From positions 2,860,663 to 2,924,662 of the forward strand of contig LS997567.1 in NCBI GenBank assembly GCA_000469685.2: DNA of 64,000 bases. The letters run 5' to 3'. This document shows positions 10,901 to 22,100 of this stretch, piece by piece. This DNA comes from Haemonchus contortus (taxonomy: Eukaryota > Nematoda > Chromadorea > Rhabditida > Trichostrongylidae). Below the pieces are notes generated by a model. It searched no databases, was not told where the DNA came from, and was given only the letters and a program-made list of their open reading frames with translations. Made by a program: the position numbers and the translations under genes. Numbering within the stretch: position 1 is the first letter of the stretch; each line of letters opens with the position of its first letter.

Positions 10901-12874
10901 GAGGTACAAACTCGAAGTTGAGTAGTTTAGTAGGGTCAAATTATCCTTCTAATCTATTCTACTTCAAATTTGGGCCTCATTGATAGGCGCTAAAGCCGTT
11001 CGAATCGTTACGAACTTCGCCGCGCAATTTGCCGCGCGCGTCCTCGGACGCACGTTCGTCCACATACCTCTTGGAAACCATTGAATGGAGCATGCTGTCA
11101 AACTTTGCTACAGTTATTGGATTGGGCATCGTTGTTGTCCTTCGAGGTGCTCCGTTCTCAGGGCTTTAAATGTCTGATTTCGCACTAGAAAGACGTAAGC
11201 CATTATTGCTCCCCACAGTTGAAAAGCTTTAGGTGATCGTGAATGATGGCTAATACTGAGTTCAACTTAACCATGGAAACCACTACAACGATAGTTACTA
11301 GTAACTGAAACAAAGTCAATTAGTTAGCTTTGCGTAAACCTGCTCGAGGACTTTCTTTCTCATGTCTGTTCTGGTGATAAAACGTGAACTACTGCTTTGC
11401 AAAGCACTGTTGATACGTTTGTTGTTTGTCAGTCCAGTTGGAATGGCAAATATATCGTGTTGGACAGAACTCTCTGCGAACTTGCGGTTTTTGATGTCAT
11501 CGCCTTACTTTTCTTTCCATAATCTTTTCGAGCAGTACTTTTTTGGCAGTGGCTACAACTAAATCTTTTTTAACCAAAAATGAGACTGCTGAGGCGTTTA
11601 TTCTTTGCCCATTTCGAACTCCTTGTCACTTCGCTGGCGAATTTAAGCTTTGTTGTTTGTACATAATTACTCTATTAAATCTCGAGTAAAACCTAAGTAT
11701 TAAGAGTAAAAAACTGCCTCGGATTCTGTAGTTGTCATTAATATTTTTCTATTTTCAGAAAGAATGTGCAGAGTGTAGCTACGGAACTCAAGCGTCGCCT
11801 TGACTACCTGAAGGAGACAGAGGAAACGAAGAAGCGATTTGAGAAAGAGCAAATGCTTAAATTTATTACTGAAGGGGTAAGTTAATGTCACTGCTTTCTT
11901 TTGATTAACATTACTAGGATGAAACCTATTTCGCTGTCTTGTTTTTCCTTTTCAAGAGACAGAAAACTGCAATCCTTCAGCCTCAGGGAGATGTTCGGGG
12001 TGTGCCGATAAACTTTTACCTCAGTGATTGGTTGCTTCCCAGTTTTTCTATAGCTTTCCTATACTTCTTGCCCCTGCCCAGTAAAGTAGCTCTTTAGTAA
12101 ATTAGTAGCTTTTGTGTTTATTCAATGGAGTCTAGGAAAGAGCAGCCGGCTTATGACTATATTGAAATCTACTGATCCCTCCTGCGTGTGATAATATTAT
12201 GAACGCCTCTGAATCCAGACACCCTTGGGGAGCTTTCGTATGCTTCAAACAGTTCTATCGAACTTTCTAGTAACAGTTCTGGTACTACTGATTTTTATTG
12301 ATTTTTTTGTGAGAATCATTTCCTATTTCGAAAAGTGTGATAGTAACGCCTAAAACTCAAGCTCCCCCTCCTTTTTTTCTCCCAATTTCTACAGACCAAA
12401 ACCGGTCGAACCCCAACTTATGGTCATTGAAAAGTTGGTTCGAGGTCATCGGGAAAACATTTCGTTTTTGAATTCTGTTAGGAAGAATTGGAGTCATTGG
12501 GCATGTTCATATGTATTCCAGTTGTAAAGGGAATTGGTAAGAAGTTAACTCGCAGTAATCAGTTGATTCACGCCAAGGAATGGGTGTTTACAGTGTGACT
12601 CGTATTCACTATGTGGCTAGTTTTTTGAAAAGAAGGTGTTTATTAGAATATTCCTAATGGTAGTGTCTACATCTGCATCATTTGGCCTTTAACTACCTCC
12701 ATTCAACTTACTTCCTGCTTTTGAATTGTTTTGAAGCTTTCAAACTTGTCTGTGTCTGAAATTTGTGAATAAGTTTTCATTAAGGTGGAGAAGGAAGCGT
12801 CGGACAGAGCGTTTAAGGACAAGTATCTCCAGAATGCGATTCAGACTCTGAAAGGACTTCAAGTTCAGGTCTAA
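7901..12874 (+). CDS. asb-1/asb-2-like: Mitochondrial ATP synthase F0 subunit b (ASB-1/ASB-2 type), complete
   Basis: Nine exons join in phase: 7901-7982, 8088-8171, 8241-8368, 8698-8803, 8871-8999, 10090-10190, 10268-10365, 11759-11876 and 12785-12874 (stop TAA), giving 311 aa, close to the roughly 300 aa of the nematode ASB proteins. The N-terminus (MSLSRILPAGRNARF) is basic and free of acidic residues, as expected for a mitochondrial presequence. Exon 5 carries the two inner-membrane helices, around YLFYGGLFAFLV and LVGWILFYLLI, separated by NKEIWVYEE. The remainder is a charged, helical peripheral stalk (KRRLDYLKETEETKKRFEKE). Subunit b is part of the stator that links the F1 head to the F0 proton channel. 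Introns 5 and 7 (9000-10089 and 10366-11758) are enlarged by repeats. C. elegans has a germline (asb-1) and a general (asb-2) copy; sequence alone does not tell which this is. Confidence 0.9.
9285..9678. mobile_element. MITE of the GTTCAC-end family, inside ATP synthase intron 5
   Basis: The right end reads TGGTGAACCGTGTCTTTAA (9659-9677). The left end, TTTAAGACACACTTCCACG (about 9287-9305), is an imperfect inverted match to it. The interior shares phrases with the copy at 41.4 kb, for example GCGAGGAAAACGCGAAAATT at about 9351 against GGAGGAAACGCGAAAATTGG at about 41522. No transposase is encoded, so it is a non-autonomous, diverged copy. Confidence 0.55.
9742..9950 (+). repeat. Direct repeat unit A (copy 1) in ATP synthase intron 5
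   Basis: About 200 bp starting GATGTTGTTTTACATCGAGG recur at 10390-10590 with roughly ten to fifteen percent difference by eye. The two copies lie on either side of exon 6-7. The unit has no coding potential that I can see. Confidence 0.7.
10390..10590 (+). repeat. Direct repeat unit A (copy 2) in ATP synthase intron 7
   Basis: Second copy of the unit described at 9742-9950, in the same orientation. Shared phrases include GGGCTAGTGTTACAGTTCTC against GGAGCTAGTGTTACAGTTCT and the closing TAGTAATTCGGATATTTTCA. Confidence 0.7.
10801..11078. mobile_element. Foldback MITE with long inverted ends and 9-bp target repeats, Mutator-like
   Basis: CTTGGAAAC stands at 10801-10809 and again at 11070-11078, a 9-bp direct repeat. 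Between the copies the ends are inverted over about 100 bp: GTGCGTCCGAGGATGCGCGC on the left, and the reverse complement of GCGCGCGTCCTCGGACGCAC on the right. Long inverted ends with 9-bp target duplications are the hallmark of Mutator-like elements. No transposase is present. It is GC-rich against an AT-rich intron, which marks it as foreign to its surroundings. Confidence 0.65.
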
Positions 12875-13107
12875 ATCGCTATAGATGAGTCGTTGTGTCT
12901 GCTTGGCGTTCGGCCGTCCATTTAGTGGTGGTTGTTGTAAAGTAGTCATTGCGATTCGTAGCGCAGTACGGTTTTGAGAAATGAAATAGATTTACTTGTT
13001 TCCCTTCGTCCGTTGTTTCATATAATATGTATTTGCTAGGAGATGATACAAAGTGACGATAAACGTTTCTTGTTCTCGTTCGACAATCAATTCATATCAA
13101 TGACGCA
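12875..13107. other. Convergent intergenic spacer
   Basis: The 3' ends of the ATP synthase gene (+) and the receptor gene (-) face each other with 373 bp between stop codons. No AATAAA is obvious on the + side; a variant AATGAA occurs near 12982. Confidence 0.4.
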
Positions 13108-13113
13108 TTTATT
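13108..13113 (-). terminator. Candidate poly(A) signal of the receptor gene
   Basis: TTTATT on the + strand is AATAAA on the minus strand, 135 nt after the receptor stop codon at 13248-13250. Position and strand fit the receptor transcript. Confidence 0.45.
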
Positions 13114-13247
13114 GATTGGTTTTCTCAGATATGGTACATTTGAAGAGAGTAGAAAAACCATCAAGTAAATGGGAATGTAGTAAATGAGGTGTATACACGT
13201 AAGCAAGTTAAGGCTTTGGTGTTGAGATTTGGTAATGAACGAGATGA

Positions 13248-16200
13248 TCATATTCGAGCTATTGAACCATAGGTTCGTTCACGTTTTGGTAGAATCTGAT
13301 GAAGAAGTTGAGTGAATCCCGTTCGAAACCGTGTAGACATAAGGTTGTAAAATATTGGATTGAGTGTGGCTGAGATGTATTGTAGGAGACCTGAAATGAG
13401 CGGTTTTGAAGATTTACTAGTAAATGGATATGGAACACTCGAAGGAGAAGTAGAGCTACAACTAAAAATACTGTACTTTCAAATTCAGATAGTTTTATTC
13501 AATCAACCGTGTGGTGGGGTGGTTGGAATATTGGAATATTAGAAGGCAGTGGTAAGACTAGCTGGTTACAAGGTATAAAGTAGGCGCCAAGTCATGACGA
13601 GCTCAGAACGCTCCTTATTGGTTGAACCATTGTGAAGGCTGTGTGCAGCTCGATAGTGAGCCAATGGGAGGTTTGCTAAGGACAAGTTTCATGACAAAAT
13701 ATTTACAGCATCTTCGTAACCTAACCGAGGCCGAACATGTGCATGGAAATTGGACAGTGAAGGGCTGGCGCTGGACCACGGAGGTTCATTCGGTGTTGGA
13801 ATGCTGGTGATATCTCGTCAGAGGAGCTGACGTCAAACCAGTGAGTGTATTCAATGGGCTGAACACTTAAATGAATCTGCAGGTAAGCGCTCCCTTTTCT
13901 CTGTTGCGTGCTGCGGGAATAAGATCAATTTAAGGGTAATAATGTGATCATCTACCCTGACCTGCCAGGATCGCTGCTACCACAATTGTTCATGTTAAAT
14001 AGTAAGTAAAAGTTTCATATTTTAAAGAGGAGTGTTAAAACTTTCATCAGAGGGTATATTCGGAGGGGTGGTAGCGAAAAATAGGGATCGCTTTGAACCG
14101 CTACTCCTTCGTGGGACTATTGATGTGAACTTTATCCCAGAGAGATTAAATTGAAAAAGCGAACTGAAATGCCCAAACAGAAGCAGTTACAAAGCCGTCC
14201 GTTCAGTGGCGCGTTGGAGAACGTACGAGGGCGGAGCTCGCGCTAGATGGGCGTGACAGATCATGCGCAGTAGAGTTGCATACCAGATCCCATGGTTTCT
14301 AACAATTCAGAGAAAGCAACCACCACAACGCTTAGTTGCCTAGGAAAGAAAAATTCGCGGAATAATGTAGAATTACTCCTTAAAAACCTTACCTGTAACA
14401 GGATAAAGAAGTAGACAAAACATCGAACTGTCGCATTGTTGTTTCGTATATTGTACTATCAACCGTTCAACGTGATATGGCAAATAACATACAAAGAATA
14501 CAGCCGTAACAGTAACTGTAAATATACGTATTAATATTATTCAATGCTTCTGTGCCACACAGGTTTTTTAATGGTGGAATGTTTATTCGCCTGACGTTTC
14601 GACAAGATCGTCGTTTTCAAAGGCCTGAAAGCGTATCGAAACTTCAGGGTGTTACTTATCACGCTTGACGTAGGCCAGTTCTTAACTAGTTGCAATTCAG
14701 ACCGCTGAACTTACAACAAAGTAGAAACTCCAATAAGTCACTTACGTCAATTCCACCAACACCGAACGGTTGCTCAAATTTAGAGAACTATAGAGCAATT
14801 GAGACAGCCCGGTCAACCACGACCCTTTAATAGTATCGTGACATGACACGTATCAGTCTCTACTATCAGAGCTCGCATAGAGGGATGAAAGGCAAGAGGT
14901 CACCAGTTATGTTGATGCACTCGTTCTTGTTATTCATGCTTGGATTTCGGTGTCTTATCCAGAAAGCCTCTAGAGTTTTTCTGGCACCAATACTGTCTTC
15001 GTAGGCCAAAATCGTGCGATTATGGCAAGAGGTCACCAGTTATGTTGATGCACTCGTTCTTGTTATTCATGCTTGGATTTCGGTGTCTTATCCAGAAAGC
15101 CTCTAGAGTTTTTCTGGCACCAATACTGTCTTCGTAGGCACGATTTTGGCCTACGAAGACAGTATTGGTGCCAGAAAAACTCTAGAGGCTTTCTGGATAA
15201 GACACCGAAATCCAAGCATGAATAACAAGAACGAGTGCATCAACATAACTGGTGACCTCTTGCCTTTCATCCCTCTATGCGAGCTCTGATAGTAGAGACT
15301 GATACGTGTCATGTCACGATACTATTAAAGGGTCGTGGTTGACCGGGCTGTCTCAATTGCTCTATAGTTCTCTAAATTTGAGCAACCGTTCGGTGTTGGT
15401 GGAATTGACGTAAGTGACTTATTGGAGTTTCTACTTTGTTGTAAGTTCAGCGGTCTGAATTGCAACTAGTTAAGAACTGGCCTACGTCAAGCGTGATAAG
15501 TAACACCCTGAAGTTTCGATACGCTTTCAGGCCTTTGAAAACGACGATCTTGTCGAAACGTCAGGCGAATAAACATTCCACCATTAAAAAACCTGTGTGG
15601 CACAGAAGCATTGAATAATATTAATACCGATGCCCAGGTTTCAAGAGAGGCGAACATGGAAGTTGTAAATATACGATTTTACAAAATATGGAGGTGATCG
15701 GAAAAGTTAGATACTTACAGAGCATTTTCATAACCATTCGTTGTGCTTGTTGACTTTTTGGTGGTGCAAAGTTTTTCGTGTGAACATACAAAATACTTGG
15801 TTGGGATAGTTCTGAGCTGTTGGTGCTCCCTATTGGCACATGTACTCGTGTTGCCATTGCCATTTCGTTGAGACTCGCTAAGACGACTTTAGTTGTGAGA
15901 TTAGATGATAGCATTGTAAAAAACCCTTTAAATTTTGTTACCTAGTATTCGGACGTAGCAGTAGAAAATGAAGATCAGCGGTAAAACAAATGTGACAACC
16001 ATTGTGAGCTGAAATAGGAAATAATTTCGTTGTTTTCGAGTCATTAGGAAAATAAGGTTGTGGCTGAAAGCCTTGGAGCAAACCCCTAGCAGCTAATCGA
16101 TACGGATTTGTACCCTCGCCCTTGAACAATGGGCGGGGTTCTCTAGATCAGAGGAGTGGCTTCCCAAGGCAGAGTTAATTCAACATCGGGGAAAGGAGGG

Positions 16201-19167
16201 AGCAATTTCATTGACTATCATAGTGCCGTAGTGTTACCGTAATGTTCCTGAAGGCCCCATTCCGCGGAGTGAACTGGGAGATAGCTAAGAAGAGCGAAAT
16301 CCGGAAATCGGAATCTATTCGATAATAACTAGCAATGGCAGGTATACAGCATGCAATTAATGCAGACAAACCTCAAAAGGATATCGAAACGGTATATTCT
16401 GGCTTGTAACATAATCACAGCTTCCTCGTTGACTATTTAGTTCCCTATTGTAACCACAGAAATCCGGTACAACTCGTTTAAACTGAATTGTTATGATAAG
16501 CAGAAGTAACGAGAGATAATCAATTCAAAAGTTCGTAATATAGGTTGTTTTACCTGAAGACCTATATACAGCGAAGGGAAAAATGCAAGCACCCAAATGG
16601 TATAAATGAGATACATCACTCTGAAAACAAAAACAACTGTAAAAAACACTTTCGCGAAAATGTAAGCAGAAAATCTATCAATAAAATTGCATTATCGCGA
16701 TAGGGAATGATAAAATTATTGTTTTCCGAATAGTAAATCATTCCGACACCCTCAGAGGCGAAATTCTTAATCCGGAAATCGGAAACCGTACGCGTATTGT
16801 TAACAGCACGTGGATAACCTGGTGGAAAGGGAAGGGAATAAGGAGCAGGGGTGAAGGGCCTTTTAAGAAAGAACCTTTGAGGAGTTGCTTCTCAAAAAGA
16901 TAATCATTAGCATTGTACTACAGGCATGGTCAAAAAGGGACTGAAACGGTAGGAAAGCGGTTCTGACCAACTAGTCTTTGACATTTTGAAATTTCACTTC
17001 AGAAGTAGTACAAGTAATACCGTCGTTTGTCGAATATTGCTCGATGACTAAATGGATAGCAGATGGCTACGAAACGCTCCGCAGTCAAGGAGACTATTGT
17101 GAGAATTGAAGCAAATGTGAATAATGATATTGATGTGCCTGAAATGGAACCATTTTCAAAGGAAAGACCTCAGAAGTGTTTTTTTCCTGTTTTTCAAATG
17201 TCTTTTCAAAGCAATGACGCTTTTTTATTCGCCGCACCGCAACGTGACCGCACGCGTCCAGGTATGAGCACCACAATCGATCAGTGAATTCGCACTGCGC
17301 GCTAATATGCTTCCCTAAACTTTTGAGAAATGGCGAAAATGTTGGTGTCTTTCGCTAGTTATTAGTGGTTATCCGAACAGATCTCGGACGATGCTTCTTT
17401 TTGCTATTTGACATTACAAATATATCACGACTTACTCATTACTGCACAGTATCCGGCAATCGCTGGTGGACGATCTTTTCGCCACAAATGGAAAAGATCG
17501 AACGGTACACCAACAATAATTAACAGAAGATCCGAAATTGCTAGGGAGGCCAGGAAGTAATTTGTATGTGAATGAAGTGATGGCGTCTGAATATAAGAAA
17601 CATTCGACAATAAAATTGATCGAAAATCAACATAATTAATCAGTACTAAATGGAAACCGTCATGAGAATAAGCAGAAATTATTTTTCAGTGCTTTTTAAT
17701 CTTTGCCCTTTTTGCTCAATGGGCATGCTAATCCTGCAGCATGGGTAGCCATGGTAGTCGACCGCCTTTGACTTTTATGACCAGGTCTTTTTTGGACATA
17801 CAATGCGAAGGTTCATTCGTATCTTACTAATAAGTTTACTTGTATTGAGGATAGTTGAATGAAAAGGGAAAGCTCTGCCTATCAGGGCCCCATTGAGCAG
17901 ACGAAGTCAACGATGCGGTGGCATTTAGTCGTCCTTACTTCTCCCTCCCCTAGCCACCTGGTGGGCCTCCTACACCGTGTCCAAGTAGAACAATCTTCAA
18001 TTAAAATACTCGAGCATCACAACATTGTACTGCAGAGTACTGGTAACTTTCATGATCTTTATGAACTTTCTTAAGTACTAAGCGGTTGTGCCTTCCATAC
18101 AGTCAATGTTTTCAAATAGCTCTAAGCTTATCTAAATGCTCGAGTAAGCCAACCCAAAACAATTACACCCATGCTCCACATTTCCAGTGATTGAAAGAAG
18201 TCGGCCCAGGTTCATAGGTTGACAGATCCTATAGGATATCCAGCAAGTGCTCAAGAACCCAACGAAGTGAGTCTCTTGCAGAAATGCAGCTTCCAATGTC
18301 CTCATTCGAGCTTGTAATCCCGTTTGCAGAATTATTACTTATTTATTCTGAGATTCAAACACTTTCCGGAATCCCCTACGTATTCCATGCACGTATTTGC
18401 TCGAAATCTGAATCTCGTGAAATATGTATTCACGATGATTTTTGCTGAATCATCTCTTGGCAAAAATATTTGGCAAGCAACCAAGTGATACCATACTTTG
18501 AGAAAAGCTGTCGAGGAAGAAGGAGCGGCTCAAGCTCCCACCCGGGCTTCATTTGCTTTGGATTAACTGCTTTTTTGAGGAGCTGTAGTTCAGAAAGCCC
18601 GTAAATCTTATCCAGCAACATTGCAAGTATAAATGAGTCTCTCCTGCCAAAAAGCCTTTACTTTCAGGTGAAAGTAGTCTATTACTAGAAGAAACGCCAC
18701 CTGGCCAACACAAACAACTGAACAGGCCAGGAAGGCAATCAAACATCTACACGACCCTTAGTGAAAGTTGAAGAGGTGGCTCATTCCGAAGTTATCGTCA
18801 TTGATAGCGATGTTCTTCCCTCTTGCAGACTTTCCATCCCCGGAATTATTCTCTAGCCAGGTTACCCAATTGGGGGAGGATAATATTGATAACTCTGTGA
18901 AAGCAGGTCGAAACCGGAAATCGGAACAGAAATTAGCTCTATCCCTTCATTTTCTAAAAATCTTTGAGCGGGTAGAAAAAAAAAGACTGATTGTGAGCAA
19001 AGTGACGGAATAGTCGGTATCTGCACGAGTTTGAAATCAAACTGGTAGTCAAACTAACCTTGTAGATAACAAGTACGGTGAGCATATTGCCAATCAAACC
19101 AACACATCCAACAAGTACAAAAAGAATTGATAATAACAATTTCACTGAGTATGGAATAGTGTTATCA
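13248..19167 (-). CDS. nmur-like: Rhodopsin-family neuropeptide GPCR, neuromedin-U-receptor-like; 5' end not found
   Basis: Nine minus-strand exons join in phase: 19167-19059, 17586-17436, 17138-17021, 16620-16554, 16482-16372, 16008-15942, 15877-15719, 14515-14393 and 13390-13248 (stop TGA), giving 348 aa. All seven helices are visible. TM1 contains GCVGLIGNMLTVLVIYK, TM2 TNYFLASLAISDLLL, and TM3 SILTIVSLTAERFVAICYP (ERF in place of DRY). TM4 is MYLIYTIWVLAFFPSLYIGL and TM5 MVVTFVLPLIFIFYCYVRIL. TM6 contains FVCYLPYHVERL and TM7 LNPIFYNLMSTRFR (the NPxxY motif). The disulfide cysteines precede TM3 (GYC) and sit in the second extracellular loop. The TM2-ECL1 tryptophan (DLFHLW), the TM6 motif and the NLMS after NPxxY match neuromedin-U/PK-type receptors. 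Ligand and exact subtype are inference. The exon with the initiator methionine must lie above 19169 (it must end in phase 2) and was not identified. Intron 7 carries an inverted retroelement dimer. Confidence 0.85.
14529..15016 (-). mobile_element. Penelope-like retroelement 3' fragment, left arm of a giant inverted repeat
   Basis: This 488-bp arm is the reverse complement of 15139-15626, nearly base for base by eye. Its coding sense is on the minus strand, and it carries the same GIY-YIG endonuclease tail and 3' region as the right arm. It lies in intron 7 of the receptor gene, between the exon ending at the third intracellular loop and the TM6 exon. Confidence 0.75.
15024..15138 (-). repeat. 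Extra direct copy of the inner arm segment
   Basis: These 115 bp repeat 14891-15005 in the same orientation and sit in the centre of the palindrome. They abut the right arm, so TCGTAGGC..GCCTACGA forms a hairpin with a loop of only about 8 nt at 15132-15155. The arm can therefore pair in two registers. Confidence 0.8.
15139..15626 (+). mobile_element. Penelope-like retroelement 3' fragment, right arm of the inverted repeat
   Basis: The + strand of this arm encodes about 50 residues ending at a TGA (15287-15289): ILAYEDSIGARKTLEAFWI is followed by RHRNPSMNNKNECINITGDL. This pattern (ARKxLEAFWI..NPxMN..EC) is the C-terminal end of the GIY-YIG endonuclease domain found in Penelope-like elements. 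The rest, to 15626, is 3' non-coding sequence containing GATCTTGTCGAAACGTCAGG. It is 5'-truncated: the reverse transcriptase is absent. Family assignment is from motif memory. A GIY-YIG tail from another retroelement class is the alternative. Confidence 0.65.
16295..16312 (+). repeat. CCGGAAATCGGAA motif, copy in receptor intron
   Basis: One of six occurrences of (C)CGGAAATCGGAA in the window. This one and those at 16771 and 18915 lie in introns of the receptor gene in the same orientation. See the element at 36913-38275, where the motif sits in the inverted ends. Confidence 0.6.
16771..16785 (+). repeat. CCGGAAATCGGAA motif, copy in receptor intron
   Basis: The sequence TCCGGAAATCGGAAACC shares with 16300 both the motif and the preceding GCGAAAT-like phrase. 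It is probably the end of an eroded repeat whose body is no longer recognisable. Confidence 0.55.
18911..18929 (+). repeat. CCGGAAATCGGAA motif, copy in receptor intron 1
   Basis: The sequence CGAAACCGGAAATCGGAACA lies in the 1.47-kb intron between the TM1 and TM2 exons. It is in the same orientation as the copies at 16300 and 16771. Confidence 0.55.
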
Positions 19168-19169
19168 CT

Positions 19170-22100
19170 AAAATAAAGAATTTAAAGAGCCATGAATATT
19201 CAAAAAAAATTTATTTTCGAAAATCCGAAAAACTTTTTTAAATACTTTTGAACTAATACTTAGTAAGGCTATCATATGTACGACTCTTGTGGAGGCTCCT
19301 TCCGCCTAGTTTGTCAAGTAGCTGCCCCGACTCCTACTTCACATGAAATTTCAATTATTCAGGTGATTTGTCTCAATGCCGAGAAGGGTGATGTAGTTTT
19401 AAGTATTTTGGGGTCCAGACACCAATCGATACTCGCCCAGACCAACCAGAGCTCCAGATCGACACTCGCCCAGACCAACCAGAACACCGGATCGATACTC
19501 GCCCAGACCAACCATACCTCCTACACCTCTTCTGCCGCTTATGGGTACCGTAGCCCCCTGGGAGAATAAAATCACTTATTTCAATTCCAGAAAGGAATTG
19601 ATTAATGCCGAAGGCTTTATTCTTCATAGTTATTTTCCCTTATGCCTTGGTTGATTCAATGAGGCTGAGGCTCATGTCTCACCCTCCTTGTTGATCGTTA
19701 GGAATGCTGACGTATCACTCTGTTAGGCAAACAATTTCACATTCTAATTGAGTAAAGAACTATCTAGACCGGAAAAACTGCTAAGCATACAAAGTATGGG
19801 CTATGAAGTAAAAACTTTAAATTGATTAACTTTATTTGAATTTATACAGCTGGTTGACAAGTCCGACTCATTTTGAATTAATTTCGCTTGTAATGAGCTG
19901 AGATGCCATAAGGTTGGGATTCCCGATTTGGGACGATTTCTTCAATTCATAGCGTGGAATTCAATCCAATTTAAAGGGCACCAAGTAATCGCTCCAGTAA
20001 GTACGTTCTAATAAGCAATAACATTTGCCACACCATCGACATGACATTGTTTTCCACATAAGCCGAAGATTTTGGAGGTTTCTTAGTACTACCGCTCCCA
20101 AATGGCCATCAAGTGGGTGGGTTATGATATGGGAAGATGTGGATGTAAACCTCTTCCCCTCCTCTCCGTACTGTGACCCGGAACTTTTCCCTTTGACAGA
20201 TACTACTGAAGATCTCTATATCTTCTACTAACAACTATGGTCTTGGCTACAGTACATAGTTGCACAAATTCGAAGTAAAGTAAAAATTTTCTTTTTTCCT
20301 GTAAAGTAGTAATACTTTTACTCTTTTCAAAACGTAACCTACCTCATTTGAGTAGGTGGCGTTGAATTATTCGAGTTATAAATAAATAATGTGAGATTGG
20401 CGAAATCAGCTACTTGATCCAAGTGACAATATCGTTTCAGGACCTCTACAGGTAGATTCAATACAGATTTCTAAAATATGTGATATTAAAGATTTCGTTA
20501 TCTCTCTAGTTTGATTCTGGATCAGACCCGATCGGGACTTTTTTGGAACCATGTTAATCAAGAAAATTGGGTGGCATTTTCCAAAACCGGGTGGTATCAC
20601 AAAGGTCAGCCCGGGATGAGAAACAAGACTGGAGGTCCTGCCTAATATCTTCACGGGACAAACAGTAAAAGGACCGATCCTGTATAATTTCGAATTCACT
20701 GTCGAACAAAACTCTATTGATCCTAATTATCGATTTCCGGTGGAATGGATTTGTTTGGACGAGATGTGAAGAAGTTCATGCTATTTTCTCACTACTACTA
20801 CTTCTATCTAACGGTATTTGACATATGAGTGATCCTTAGGCCAATCCGTCCACTTACTTGCAGACCGAGCTCTTTAACAAAAAATATCGAATCTGACGAT
20901 TGTCCATGGGTCCAAATAGAGGACATGACCACAAATTTACGGTAGAAGCAACTTCTTAAAGATTTACCAAACTTCCATCATCGTCTTGTAATTTCAAATC
21001 CAGTAAAGCTATGATAATACTATTATTCTCCATCATATCAATCATTTCCGGGTGTAGATCCTCGAAAAGCCGCCTCTTCCAACCAAAACGCAAAAATCTA
21101 AATTTTTTTAGAGCAATGACTTCATAATAAGTGAGATTACAAAAAAAAACTCGAGAAAACACGAATGGTTAATACGAAAGGAATGAATGTGCTCGACCTG
21201 TCCATGATTGGTTTTGAAAGATCATTACTAACTAGTTAAATACAGACAAAATCGTACTCTATTAAGGTCTGGAATCATGAGGGTAGGTGTGTCCCTTTGC
21301 ATTCCCACGTGCATTCCTGCATTACTAAATTCAGTACCTGATGACCATGAAAAACTAAACAGCTCTCATAAGATGAGGGAAAATGCCAGCAAACGATGAA
21401 TGGGAGAAAATGCTAATTTTCCGGTTTCACACATTTTTATAGGTCTAAAAAGTAAAGCGGCATAGCCGTGCCGTGCAAGGGTTGCAAAGTACAGGCTAAA
21501 TACGTTGTTCTTCATGGAAACATGACGTCTAATCTCAGAAAAGAGTAGAATTTGAAAAAAGAGACTAGACGCATGTAAAATAAAAAAAAATAAGATCAGA
21601 TAGAGGAAGGGACAGAGATAAACTCGTGGTGGTCCCCTCCCTATTACAACCCTTTGCAGCAGAAAAATCACGACAGTTCACCCAGAGGATGGCTCTTGAA
21701 GGCAACGATAGAGCGAAGCCGTCAAGAGATTACTTCTGTTGGCATTTCATTAACCATTTTTGTCTCAAAGTAATGAAGGGTTGGTTACAGTAGCGGAATT
21801 GGATATTCCTCTGAATCCACAGTACACCTTCTTACCTCAGTCATTTATCCAGGGAATAAATATGTTGAACCTAGAGCTTTTTCATCTAGGAAGCATCAGA
21901 CCTTGGAAATAACAGAGCTCTGGGATGACGGATCACCTGTGTCACCTGTGGTCCCATCATCGATCATCGATTTCCTCGAGCGGGCGCCACTAACGTTCCA
22001 TTCGTCCCTGCCGCGAGTCAGAGCGGTCCAGTAGATCGTACTCGCTCGAGGGACACGGAGTATAGTATACCCTTCGTTCAGAGCTTTCGTGAAGAAGTCT

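Noticed and set aside
14940..15137. Plus-strand 65-codon frame in the palindrome
   Set aside because: It is the antisense of the GIY-YIG tail repeated by the direct duplication; the meaningful sense is minus here.
19276..19627. Repetitive protein frames around 19.4 kb
   Set aside because: Open only because the 33-bp tandem unit is a multiple of three; frames exist on both strands and have no splice or start context.
20956..21162. Possible first exon of the receptor gene
   Set aside because: Its only donor (TTG|GTAAAT) leaves phase 0, while the TM1 exon needs phase 2, and the peptide is not signal- or N-terminus-like.
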